64,000 nucleotides of DNA, taken from JANQIO01 sp043585095 (GTDB lineage Bacteria > Pseudomonadota > Gammaproteobacteria > Pseudomonadales > Halieaceae). The stretch lies in assembly GCA_043585095.1 (NCBI GenBank), contig CP121321.1, positions 2,418,001-2,482,000 on the forward strand. The letters run 5' to 3'. Of this stretch, positions 53,071 to 61,107 are shown in pieces. The notes beneath the pieces were generated by a model. That model did not search any database. It saw only the letters and a program-made list of their open reading frames with translations, and was not told where the DNA came from. Position 1 is the first letter of the stretch. Each line of letters starts with the position of its first letter. Both the position numbers and the translations under genes were made by a program.

Positions 53071-54769
53071 TGTAGCCTCCCGGGCGTTCACCGGTTGCCT
53101 TGCCATCGGCGAAGGTCGGTACGCCATTTACCAGAGTCAGACGCACCGGCGCGGGCGCGCGGGTCCAGCGCCAGGTCATCTCGCCATTGCCCATGGGCAC
53201 GTCGTAGATCTTCTCTTTTTGACGGTGCTCTACTTCATCCAGGTTGAACACAGTGATGTCCGCACGCTTGCCCTCGGCGATCACGCCGCGGTCCTCAAAA
53301 GCAAAGTGCTTGGCCAGCTGCCCTGTTTGAATATGCACTGCTTCTTCTACAGTGAGTTCACCGGTGTCTTTCACAAACTCGGTGAACAGCTTAATGTTCT
53401 CACCCGCACCGCACAGCATCTGCCCATGGGCGCCGGCGTCAGATATGTTGCCCACCGTCATCGGGTCTTTCAGCAATGCCAGCAGATCGTCGCGGTTCAT
53501 CTCGAAGGGCGCAATGCTGGCGGTGGACTCGATGCCGTTGGCAATAAACCATTCCGCCAGTGCATCCGAGGGATGTGGCGCGCCGATCTGGTCCTGGTAT
53601 TCGCCCAGTGTGATGTGTACCGGGCCCGTGCCATTAGCCGAGTTATCCAGCAAGGAGCCCCGTGGGTTGGCACGCATCGGTGAGAAGGAGTGCACGTCAT
53701 TGTCCCAGCTGTGGCGAGCACGCTCGCGCCAGTCCGGATCTGCCAGTAGTGCCAGCTTCGCCGCCTCGTCTTCCAGCTCTACCACTTCGTGCCACACATA
53801 ATCGTTACTTTGGGCAAAGATCAGGGAACTGATCAGGCTCATGGTGGCGGTAATGGGCACGTGGCCGTAGCCGGTCCAGTAATCCTTACCCTCTTCCTTG
53901 AATTGCTTGTGCAACTCGGCCAACGGCTCGGTCAGGCCAAAGTCGCGCTGAAACTGCAGCGTGGGCAACCCGGCCCACTGCATGCGCAGCGGCAAGTCGC
54001 CAGCGACTTCCGCCAGGTGCGCTACCTGCGCGGGCGCTTGCAGCGCACGGAAGGTATCCACGATCACCTGCAGAGATTTACCGGGGTGGCGCGCCAGTAC
54101 TTCCATTAGCGCTCGCCACTCCTTGTCGCAGGCCTTCAGACTGGGTACGGCACGGTCCGTACCGTCGTGGTCCATCACGTTGGACGACATGCCCAGCGCG
54201 CCGGCCTTCAGAGCTTCGTCCAGCAAGACGGCCATGCGTTCTATTTCTTCATCGGTGGCTTCGCGATCCCAGGCCTCCAGACCCATTACCGCCAGCCGGA
54301 TAGCAATGTGTCCGACAAAGGCTGAATAATTGATCGCAGACTGCAGGTGCTTTTCCATGGACTCTTTGTATTCCGGCCAGGAGCGCCAGTCCCAGGGCAG
54401 CTCATTGAAAAACGGCTGCGCGGGAATGTCCTCAAAGAAGGAGAAAATACCGACTACCTCGCGCCGTACGGCTTCATCGTCGTGAGCCGGCGCCAGTGAG
54501 AAACCGCAGTTGCCCATAATAGTGGTGGTCACGCCATAACCCGGCAGTGGATCAACCTGTCCATCCCACCAAAGTGAGGCATCAAAGTGGGTGTGCGACT
54601 CAATGAAGCCCGGGCTCACTACACAGCCTTCGGCGTCTACCACTTGCTCGCCAGCCACGGCCTCCAGATTGGGACCTACTTCAGCTATGACTCCGTCCGC
54701 CACGCGCACGTCCGCTGCAAAGGCTGGCGCGCCTGTACCATCAACTACCGTTCCGTTTTTGATCAACAT
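53051..54769 (-). CDS. N-acyl-D-amino-acid deacylase-like amidohydrolase
   Basis: 572-residue amidohydrolase of the D-aminoacylase/amidohydrolase-3 group, which removes acyl groups from D-amino acids or opens cyclic amides. The start MLIKNGTVVDGTGAPAFAADV is typical. The metal site is HTHFD (59-63), the central segment includes SNVMDHDGTDR, and the end shows DAGAHGQMLC and ADITVFNLDEV. GGAG precedes the ATG at 7-nt spacing. The gene is divergent from an AraC regulator across 87 bp with direct repeats, so that regulator probably controls it. Related genes in lipid-degrading Proteobacteria lack a proven substrate. Confidence 0.9.
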   Translation of the reverse strand: MLIKNGTVVDGTGAPAFAADVRVADGVIAEVGPNLEAVAGEQVVDAEGCVVSPGFIESHTHFDASLWWDGQVDPLPGYGVTTTIMGNCGFSLAPAHDDEAVRREVVGIFSFFEDIPAQPFFNELPWDWRSWPEYKESMEKHLQSAINYSAFVGHIAIRLAVMGLEAWDREATDEEIERMAVLLDEALKAGALGMSSNVMDHDGTDRAVPSLKACDKEWRALMEVLARHPGKSLQVIVDTFRALQAPAQVAHLAEVAGDLPLRMQWAGLPTLQFQRDFGLTEPLAELHKQFKEEGKDYWTGYGHVPITATMSLISSLIFAQSNDYVWHEVVELEDEAAKLALLADPDWRERARHSWDNDVHSFSPMRANPRGSLLDNSANGTGPVHITLGEYQDQIGAPHPSDALAEWFIANGIESTASIAPFEMNRDDLLALLKDPMTVGNISDAGAHGQMLCGAGENIKLFTEFVKDTGELTVEEAVHIQTGQLAKHFAFEDRGVIAEGKRADITVFNLDEVEHRQKEKIYDVPMGNGEMTWRWTRAPAPVRLTLVNGVPTFADGKATGERPGGYITTTAA

Positions 54770-54805
54770 GGTGAATCTCCTCGGCTAAGCCATTTTGTTA
54801 TATTC

Positions 54806-54868
54806 TGGATTATCCTTTGAGAATTACTGCTTAGATTGCATTATATTGCTCATGTTATGGATTATTCT
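54806..54868. promoter_or_regulatory. Direct-repeat operator candidates between the amidohydrolase and araC-type genes
   Basis: TGGATTATYCT occurs at 54806-54816 and 54858-54868 (52 bp apart, about five helix turns). TTAGATTGCA at 54831 is followed exactly 10 bp later by TTATATTGCT at 54841. Direct repeats with helical spacing are the usual binding sites of AraC-family proteins. The second long site overlaps the regulator's start, which suits autoregulation. Confidence 0.55.
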
Positions 54869-55966
54869 GCAAAGCCATCGGTTCTCAACCCCATTGCCCT
54901 GATTCTGCTGAAGATCATTTCAGGTAGCAGGGTTGAGGATTCTGAATACCAACGCGTCGCCCAGTACTTCTACGGCGGCGACCCCCGCGCCGACGCCGAA
55001 TCCTTTCGCCTGCTGGCCGCGGTGGTGGTTGAACAACTGCCCAATAATCCCGCGCTTCGTGCGCTGGCGAAAAACAACGCGCACTATCTAAAGGCGCCGG
55101 AATCCGCGCCAGCCGACTGGGGCCAGGAATTTATTCGCGCCTATACCGACCGACTGGGCGTGGAGACACTGTTTTCGCAGCCCGTCATGGTGGGCTATGC
55201 CCCGCGCATCAAAGGCAGCCCCTTCGATAAAGCCGTTACGCAAGATGTCACTGCCACCGGTTGGCTGATGCTATTCACCGTCGAGGGCTGCGGCTTGATC
55301 GATACCGGCTTGCGTCAGCTCGAAGCGACACCGGGCCACCTGGCGCTATTCGAGCCCGGTGCCGTGGTGTCGTATTCGCGCGCCGCCGACAGCGAGCGCT
55401 GGGGCCATTACTGGGTCGCGTTTCAGGCCGCCAGCGAATGGCGGGAGTGGCTCAACTGGCCGAAGACCGCCCCCCTGCTTGGAACCCTGAATGCCGATGC
55501 AGAGAGTCGAGCCTCGGTTCAAGCCGCCTTCGAAATGCTGCTCGACTGCTACAGCCACGCCCAACAACTTCGCATGGAAATGAACCACACCCTGCTGGAA
55601 CTGCTCATTTTGCGCTGTCAGCAGCTACAACCAGAGGCCGGGCTCAACCGCATCGACCCACGCATCATAAAAGCTCAGGAGTTTATCGAGGCGCATTTTG
55701 CCGAGAGCTTCAGTGTCGCGACGGTCGCCGACGCTTGCGCGCTCTCGGCGTCCAGCCTTGCCCACCTGTTCAAGCAGGAAACCGGCAGCACGGTAATGGG
55801 CTGGCGCGACGAGAAACGTATGACCCACGCCGCGCGCTTGCTGCGCTCAACTCGCTGGCCCATCCAGCGCATTGCACAGGAATCCGGATATGTGGACGCG
55901 CCCTACTTTTCGCGTGCGTTTAAACAGCGCATGGGCATGACGCCCAGAGACTACCGGCGCGGTTAA
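54857..55966 (+). CDS. AraC-family transcriptional regulator
   Basis: 369-residue regulator. The C-terminal 100 residues are the two-helix-turn-helix AraC DNA-binding domain (FSVATVADACALSASSLAHLFKQETG and PIQRIAQESGYVDAPYFSRAFKQRMGMTPRDYR). Before it lies an AraC-type cupin sensing domain (TVEGCGLIDTGLRQLEATPGHLALFEPGA). The first 110 residues are an extra helical region uncommon in AraC itself. The ATG at 54857 is preferred over a TTG at 54836, but neither has a ribosome site, so it may be leaderless or poorly translated. The likely target is the divergent amidohydrolase gene. Confidence 0.92.
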   Translation: MDYSAKPSVLNPIALILLKIISGSRVEDSEYQRVAQYFYGGDPRADAESFRLLAAVVVEQLPNNPALRALAKNNAHYLKAPESAPADWGQEFIRAYTDRLGVETLFSQPVMVGYAPRIKGSPFDKAVTQDVTATGWLMLFTVEGCGLIDTGLRQLEATPGHLALFEPGAVVSYSRAADSERWGHYWVAFQAASEWREWLNWPKTAPLLGTLNADAESRASVQAAFEMLLDCYSHAQQLRMEMNHTLLELLILRCQQLQPEAGLNRIDPRIIKAQEFIEAHFAESFSVATVADACALSASSLAHLFKQETGSTVMGWRDEKRMTHAARLLRSTRWPIQRIAQESGYVDAPYFSRAFKQRMGMTPRDYRRG

Positions 55967-56995
55967 TCAAGACCTGAGATCGGCAATTGCCTGTGCTGCC
56001 GCTTCATCGTCTGCTGGGTCCGCGGGAATCGGGAACGTGACTCGGGTTGATAGCCCTGCAAAGCGCACGCGATAGGTGTCGCCGATCTCGTCGTAACGCC
56101 CTCTGGGCACCACCTTCTCCAATACTTCATCGGTGATGATTTTCGGCATATCCTGCCAGCGACCTTCGCGGGTCATATCCAGCAGCTGCTGGCCTTTTTC
56201 TTCCCAACCAAACAGCTCCAGGCTGGGCCAGTAGGCGGGGGTTGAGAACAGGAAACCCAGCAACCCGCGTTGCTTTTCCCATTCCGCCGCTACCGTGGCG
56301 TCGTCTTTGCCAGTGGCCGTCAGGGGTCCAAGGATCAGCTTGAAATCGTCGCCGCTGCGCCCGGCTTTCTCAAATCCCGCCTGCAAGCGCGGCAGGCAGA
56401 CATCGTGGACGTACTCCGGTGCGGTATTGGTTGGGTGGGTAATCATGCCGTCGGCGATGCGGCCCACCATGCGGGTCATGGCGGGACCTACCGCGCCACA
56501 CAACACCGGGATATCAGGGTGTTCGATGGGGCCGGGGTTAAAGAAAGGCTGCAGCTTGGTGAAGGTATAATGCTCCCCTTCGAAACGCAGCTTTTCACCG
56601 GTTTGGAAGCTGTGAAAAATCGCCTTCAGCGCCTGCACATACTCACGAAGCTGTGGCACCGGCGAGTCCCAGCGGGCTGAATAGCGCTGCTCTATATTAC
56701 CTTTGACCTGTGTCCCCAGACCGAGCTCAAAGCGCCCTCCGGACATGCGCTGAAGATCCCAGGCAGCTATCGCTGTGGTCATTGGGCTGCGCGGGAAAGC
56801 CACCAGTACTGAAGTACCGACAAGCAACCTGGACGTCGCATTCAGGGCCATCGCCGACAGCAGCAGCCCATCATGCACAGCATCCGGCACCTGTAAGCCA
56901 TCGAAGCCCATGGCCTCGGCTCGCGCCGCGTGCGCTCCGATTTCGCCCGGGTTCATGTCCTCTGGCGTTGCAGCAAATACCTGGAAAATACGCAC
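55967..56995 (-). CDS. LLM-class oxidoreductase, possibly F420-dependent
   Basis: 342-residue luciferase-like TIM-barrel protein. AEAMGFDGLQVPDAVHDG, SVLVAFPRSPMTTAIAAWDLQRMSGGRFELGLGTQVKGNIE and ILGPLTATG follow the pattern of the mycobacterial MSMEG_2256-type family annotated as F420-dependent (from memory). The start is unusual: the GTG at 56995 touches the AGGAGG ribosome site, whereas an in-frame ATT at 56989 lies at ideal 5-nt spacing; an in-frame stop lies two codons before the GTG, so no other start exists upstream. It converges on the AraC gene with no gap, and its neighbour upstream is a 342-bp non-coding stretch. Confidence 0.87.
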   Translation of the reverse strand: MRIFQVFAATPEDMNPGEIGAHAARAEAMGFDGLQVPDAVHDGLLLSAMALNATSRLLVGTSVLVAFPRSPMTTAIAAWDLQRMSGGRFELGLGTQVKGNIEQRYSARWDSPVPQLREYVQALKAIFHSFQTGEKLRFEGEHYTFTKLQPFFNPGPIEHPDIPVLCGAVGPAMTRMVGRIADGMITHPTNTAPEYVHDVCLPRLQAGFEKAGRSGDDFKLILGPLTATGKDDATVAAEWEKQRGLLGFLFSTPAYWPSLELFGWEEKGQQLLDMTREGRWQDMPKIITDEVLEKVVPRGRYDEIGDTYRVRFAGLSTRVTFPIPADPADDEAAAQAIADLRS

Positions 56996-57337
56996 CTCCT
57001 AAACCGACTCGCTCAACCTGCGTTTGACTTGCCAAACCAGTCGCTCACGAATGCATCAACGGATGCATCAAAGCATGCAGAAGCTATTTGTTTGAGCCCT
57101 GCTGAAATTTTCAAAATGCTAACATGATGCACATCCGCGAAGCCTGAGCCGGAATAATGAAAGGCAAAGCGTATACGGAATCAAACCCGACGCCGGCACT
57201 TGCCAGAGTCGAGCGCGGACGCCTCAACATGCCCAGCGCTCAGATACGCTCGCCGACCGCCAGGTGATAGAGCATGAGAGTTAACTATCAAGACACCCGT
57301 CGTACTTTGAACAACCTTTCCTTACTGGAGACACACC
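56996..57337. other. Non-coding stretch with a short 12-bp direct repeat
   Basis: 342 bases between the divergent LLM and crotonase genes. Three 12-bp units begin at 57051, 57063 and 57075 (ATGCATCAACGG-like), then diverge. No open frame with a ribosome site, no terminator and no clear promoter are seen. Confidence 0.45.
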
Positions 57338-58111
57338 ATGCCGACAGTCCTGCTTGAAAAACACGACGGCTACGCCCTGATCACGCTTAATCGTCCGGAC
57401 AGCATGAATGCGCTGTCCCGGGAGTTGCGCGCTGAACTGGTTGCGGCCTTCGCAAACTGTGAGGCCGACACTGACATCCGGGCGGCAATCCTTACCGGTG
57501 AGGGCAAGGCCTTTTGTGCCGGCTTTGATCTGAAGGAGCTGGCCAGCACCGACGCTAGCGCCGCAGAAGAAGCAGATAATGCCATTGCCCGCGCTATGGA
57601 GGCGTTTAGCGGACCGATCATCGGCGCCATTAACGGACACGCCGTCACCGGCGGCTTTGAGCTGGCACTGGCCTGCGACATTCTGATCGCATCGGAAAAC
57701 GCGCGATTCGCTGATACCCATGCGCGCGTTGGCATCCTGCCGGGCTGGGGCCTGAGTCAAAAGTTACCGCGCTTAATCGGCCTATCGCGCGCTCGCGAAA
57801 TGGCATTCACCGGTGCACCTGTATTCGCCCAGCAGGCGTACGAATGGGGCCTGGTCAATCACGTCGTCGCGGCTGAGGCGCTGCTGCCCAAAGCCAGGGA
57901 GATCGCAGAGAACATTTGCGCCTGTGTCCCGGAGGTTTTAACGCAATACCGCAGCATGATTGATGAGGGTTACTCCATGCCGCTAAAGGACGCCCTGGTA
58001 TGGGAAGAGGCCAAAGCCATCGAGTCCGCCAAAGCCATGACCAAGGCACTGATGGCAACTCGCCGCGAAAACGTTATGGACAAAGGTCGTCGAGAATCGA
58101 CAGACGATTAA
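57338..58111 (+). CDS. Enoyl-CoA hydratase/isomerase family protein (crotonase)
   Basis: 257-residue crotonase-fold enzyme acting on CoA thioesters, normally hydrating 2-enoyl-CoA in beta-oxidation. The oxyanion-hole segments are AFCAGFDLKEL and GHAVTGGFELALACD, and the substrate-proximal region reads FADTHARVGILPGWGLSQKLPRLIG. The usual second catalytic Glu region (here TGGFELA has Glu) is partly conserved; the downstream position carries Leu-Pro-Gly-Trp, so it could be an isomerase or other crotonase activity. GGAG precedes the ATG at 8-nt spacing. It is a single-gene unit. Confidence 0.92.
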   Translation: MPTVLLEKHDGYALITLNRPDSMNALSRELRAELVAAFANCEADTDIRAAILTGEGKAFCAGFDLKELASTDASAAEEADNAIARAMEAFSGPIIGAINGHAVTGGFELALACDILIASENARFADTHARVGILPGWGLSQKLPRLIGLSRAREMAFTGAPVFAQQAYEWGLVNHVVAAEALLPKAREIAENICACVPEVLTQYRSMIDEGYSMPLKDALVWEEAKAIESAKAMTKALMATRRENVMDKGRRESTDD

Positions 58112-58153
58112 CTAGTGCGCGACCGCTGACTACTAAGCAGCCTCGTCCGGTCC

Positions 58154-58351
58154 TTAACGCCCGTTATTTCGACTCAAACGCCCGTACAGCAGGAAGGACA
58201 GCAGCATGCCAACGGCTAGCAGAAAGGCTGATATTGCGGATCTAAAGGGCATTTCAACATCCCAAATGGCACTGTGCTCCAGCCAAAAGTGAAGATACAG
58301 AACCGCTGCCCACGGCAGTAGTGTTAGAACAACGTTGATACTTTGCTTCAA
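58154..58351 (-). CDS. Small two-helix membrane protein
   Basis: 65-residue protein with two hydrophobic helices (VVLTLLPWAAVLYLHFWL and AISAFLLAVGMLLSFLLY) and a basic C-terminus (GRLSRNNGR). The start is a TTG at 58351 with a close AAGG. Small membrane proteins of this kind are common and uncharacterised. The gene lies in the gap between the crotonase and a larger membrane protein gene, on the opposite strand. Confidence 0.55.
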   Translation of the reverse strand: MKQSINVVLTLLPWAAVLYLHFWLEHSAIWDVEMPFRSAISAFLLAVGMLLSFLLYGRLSRNNGR

Positions 58352-58517
58352 TGGCCTTGCACCGCTGCTAAGCTAATTGAGTTGAAACGTGTTGCATATA
58401 TCGAAACCATAAACCCAATGAAACATGAACGCTATGCTCGTCGCGGGATTTAGTGCAATAGCCGTTTAGCGGCATAATGATCAATCTGGCCCGCTGTTAA
58501 TCAATAAGGCTACGCTT

Positions 58518-59438
58518 ATGCGCACCATTGTTCGCAGCACCCTGGCCAACGGATGGCCGCTGTTCTGGTTCATGTCATTGCCGATGATCGCGTTCATGGT
58601 GATTGCCATGCTGGGTTACGACCTCTCGAAACCCGAAGATGTCTCACACATGATCTCTTACTCAGTGCGGTGGGGTGTCCCTTTCATCTGTGCGGTTGTC
58701 GCCGCCTCGGCGATGCCAAAACTCTTCCCCAGTGAATTCACCCGCTGGTGGTCGCGTAACCGGCGCTATATCGGCCTGACCTTCGCAGTCGCAATGGCCT
58801 GGCAGGGCTTGTTCATCTTTATGATGTCCAACCTGCACACCGATTACTACTACGACGAGGTGTATTACCTGCGCGACGAGTTGGAGGGCAGCAGCGGCTA
58901 CCTGTTTCTGGCGGCGATGGTGCTGACGTCATTCCAATTTGGCCGACGGTTTGTCAGCAACTCACAGTGGAAAGTCCTGCACCGCAGTGGCGTGTACTTC
59001 CTGTGGGCTTATCCCTACGCCGTGTATTGGTGGAATGTCTTTTACTACGATAACCCCAGGGTCATTGATTACTGTTTCTACTGGGCGACATTTTTGGCAT
59101 TTGCCGCGCGCATCGCAGCGTGGGGCAAGGGACGTGCGAGCCTGACGGCCGATATCACGGTACCGGCGCTGGAGCGCTTCGTTGGTGCTGCGCTCATTGT
59201 GCTCGGCATCATCGCTTCTGCAACAGGAAGCCTGTGGCAGCAAACCGCTAGCCAGACATTGTTGGCACCGGCCTGGTCAGCAAACCTTGAGCTGTGGCTG
59301 CCGTTCTGGCCCTTTGTGTCCTTCCTGCCGTTGATTGCACTGGGTATTGGCACCTGGATCTTCACGGGGTCGATCCGGCAGCCCAGCACCACTATCGGGC
59401 GTACTCGCGAGAAGACGTCGCTTATTCCGCCAGGCTGA
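58518..59438 (+). CDS. Multi-pass membrane protein, distantly like the ferric-reductase/MsrQ fold
   Basis: 306-residue integral membrane protein with about seven or eight hydrophobic segments. RNRRYIGLTFAVAMAWQGLF and WKVLHRSGVYFLWAYPYAVYWW recall the RRxLGL and LHRLxY segments of YedZ/MsrQ ferric-reductase-like proteins. The two haem-ligand His that the family needs in these helices are not both present, so haem binding is doubtful. The middle loop is Tyr/Asp-rich (HTDYYYDEVYYLRDE). The stop lies 17 bp inside the end of the convergent aldehyde dehydrogenase gene. Function unknown. Confidence 0.7.
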   Translation: MRTIVRSTLANGWPLFWFMSLPMIAFMVIAMLGYDLSKPEDVSHMISYSVRWGVPFICAVVAASAMPKLFPSEFTRWWSRNRRYIGLTFAVAMAWQGLFIFMMSNLHTDYYYDEVYYLRDELEGSSGYLFLAAMVLTSFQFGRRFVSNSQWKVLHRSGVYFLWAYPYAVYWWNVFYYDNPRVIDYCFYWATFLAFAARIAAWGKGRASLTADITVPALERFVGAALIVLGIIASATGSLWQQTASQTLLAPAWSANLELWLPFWPFVSFLPLIALGIGTWIFTGSIRQPSTTIGRTREKTSLIPPG

Positions 59439-60936
59439 TCCAGGCGGCTTTTTCCTGGGTGTAACTGATCACCGACTCCATACAGCCATCTTTTGTGTTG
59501 CCGGACTGCTTGTATCCACCAAAGGGCATCGTCATATCGGCCTCGTCAAAGCAGTTTACCCATACCATGCCCGCCTCAAGCTCTTTGATGCTGCGCATCG
59601 CTTTGGACAAATCAGCCGTCCAGACACTGGCTGCCAGCCCGTAGGGCGTGTCATTGGCAATGGCAACGGCCTGCTCTGCGTCATCAACTGGCAAAATGCT
59701 GGCCACCGGACCGAAGATTTCCTCGCGTGCAATCGTCATCCCGTTGTTCACATCGGTGAACAGCGTTGGGGCGACGTAGGCCCCGCTTTCCAGACCGTCC
59801 GGGACGCCACCACCGAACTCCAGACAGGCCCCTTCCGCGTTGCCTTTTTCAATGTAGCCGAGCACGCGCTGCTGAGCGTCGAAGCTGACCAGCGGCCCCA
59901 TCATGGTGTCGGGATCTAGCGGGTCGCCGACTTTAAACTCATTGGCGCCGCGCTCACGGAACCTGGCAACAAACTCCTCGTAGATGCCGCGCTCTACCAG
60001 CAAGCGTGAACCCGCCGTGCAGACTTCACCCTGGTTGTAATAAATCCCGTACAGCGCAGCCTCTACCGCCGCGTCCATATCGGGCAAATCATTCAGGAAA
60101 ATCTGCGGGGACTTGCCGCCGGTCTCAAGCGACACGCGCTTCATATTCGACTGACCCGCGTATTGCAGCATTAACTTGCCGACGCGGGTGGAGCCAGTGA
60201 AACTGATTTTACTAACGTCGTCGTGCAGCGCCAGGGCTTTACCGGCGACGTTGCCCAGGCCATTTACAACGTTAAACACCCCCGCCGGACCACCTGCCTC
60301 AACAAACAACTGTCCCAGGCGGATGCAGCTTAGCGGCGAGAGTTCCGCGGGTTTTAACACCACGCTGTTCCCGGCTGCCAGCGCCGGCGCCACTTTCCAG
60401 GTCGCCATGAGCAGCGGATAGTTCCAGGGCGATATGGCGCCGACGACACCCAGTGGTTCGCGCTGTACTAAATGCATCACGTCGTGCTGTGTGTTGGTGA
60501 CGCGACCCTCGATCTTGTCGATGCATTCGCCGCAAAACTGGATAAAGTCAGCCACCATAGGTAGATCGATACTGATCACGTCGCTGATATTCTTGCCCAT
60601 GTCCATGGATTCCAGCACCGCTAACTCGCGTGCCGACGCGCGTATTAAGTCAGCCCAGCGGTACATGATGTCCATTCGCGCGCGCGGTGCCATGCGCGAC
60701 CAGCTACCGCCGCGAAAAGCGGCCTTAGCGGCCGCCACGGCGCGATCTACGTCGGCAGGTGAGGCCGCACTCACTGTTGCCAGCAGTTCGCCATCGGCTG
60801 GGTTAATGGACTTCAGCGTCTCGCCACCGCCAGCATTCTGCAGCTCGCCACCGATAAATAACTGGGTTGGCGTAGACGGCAACACCTTGGCAGCAGTCTC
60901 TTGCCAGTCGGCTTTAGTGAGTGTTGATAAATCCAT
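59422..60936 (-). CDS. Aldehyde dehydrogenase (NAD(P)-dependent)
   Basis: 504-residue aldehyde dehydrogenase. The general base Glu271 lies in SLETGGKSP and the nucleophile Cys306 in GEVCTAGSR; FTGSTRVG forms part of the cofactor site. Pattern and length are closest to gamma-glutamyl-aminobutyraldehyde/betaine-aldehyde type enzymes, though the substrate is open. The ATG at 60936 has GGAGAG 6 nt upstream; an upstream in-frame start is rejected. A small AGCGC/GCGCT hairpin lies just before the ribosome site (60950-60963). It overlaps the convergent membrane protein by 17 bp and follows the GcvT-like gene after 171 bp on the same strand. Confidence 0.95.
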   Translation of the reverse strand: MDLSTLTKADWQETAAKVLPSTPTQLFIGGELQNAGGGETLKSINPADGELLATVSAASPADVDRAVAAAKAAFRGGSWSRMAPRARMDIMYRWADLIRASARELAVLESMDMGKNISDVISIDLPMVADFIQFCGECIDKIEGRVTNTQHDVMHLVQREPLGVVGAISPWNYPLLMATWKVAPALAAGNSVVLKPAELSPLSCIRLGQLFVEAGGPAGVFNVVNGLGNVAGKALALHDDVSKISFTGSTRVGKLMLQYAGQSNMKRVSLETGGKSPQIFLNDLPDMDAAVEAALYGIYYNQGEVCTAGSRLLVERGIYEEFVARFRERGANEFKVGDPLDPDTMMGPLVSFDAQQRVLGYIEKGNAEGACLEFGGGVPDGLESGAYVAPTLFTDVNNGMTIAREEIFGPVASILPVDDAEQAVAIANDTPYGLAASVWTADLSKAMRSIKELEAGMVWVNCFDEADMTMPFGGYKQSGNTKDGCMESVISYTQEKAAWISLAE

Positions 60937-61107
60937 ATGTAACTCTCCGAGCGCCTGAGCGCTGCCAAATACCATTTCACGAAATCCACACATAGGGCTT
61001 CGTGCTCCGGGTGGTAGGTACCGGACTTTAAATAAACTTCCCGCTGTCTGTTAAGCCGCGCCCGCAGTTCCTCCGCGGCATCCGATAATAAATTATAAGC
61101 TCGGCAA

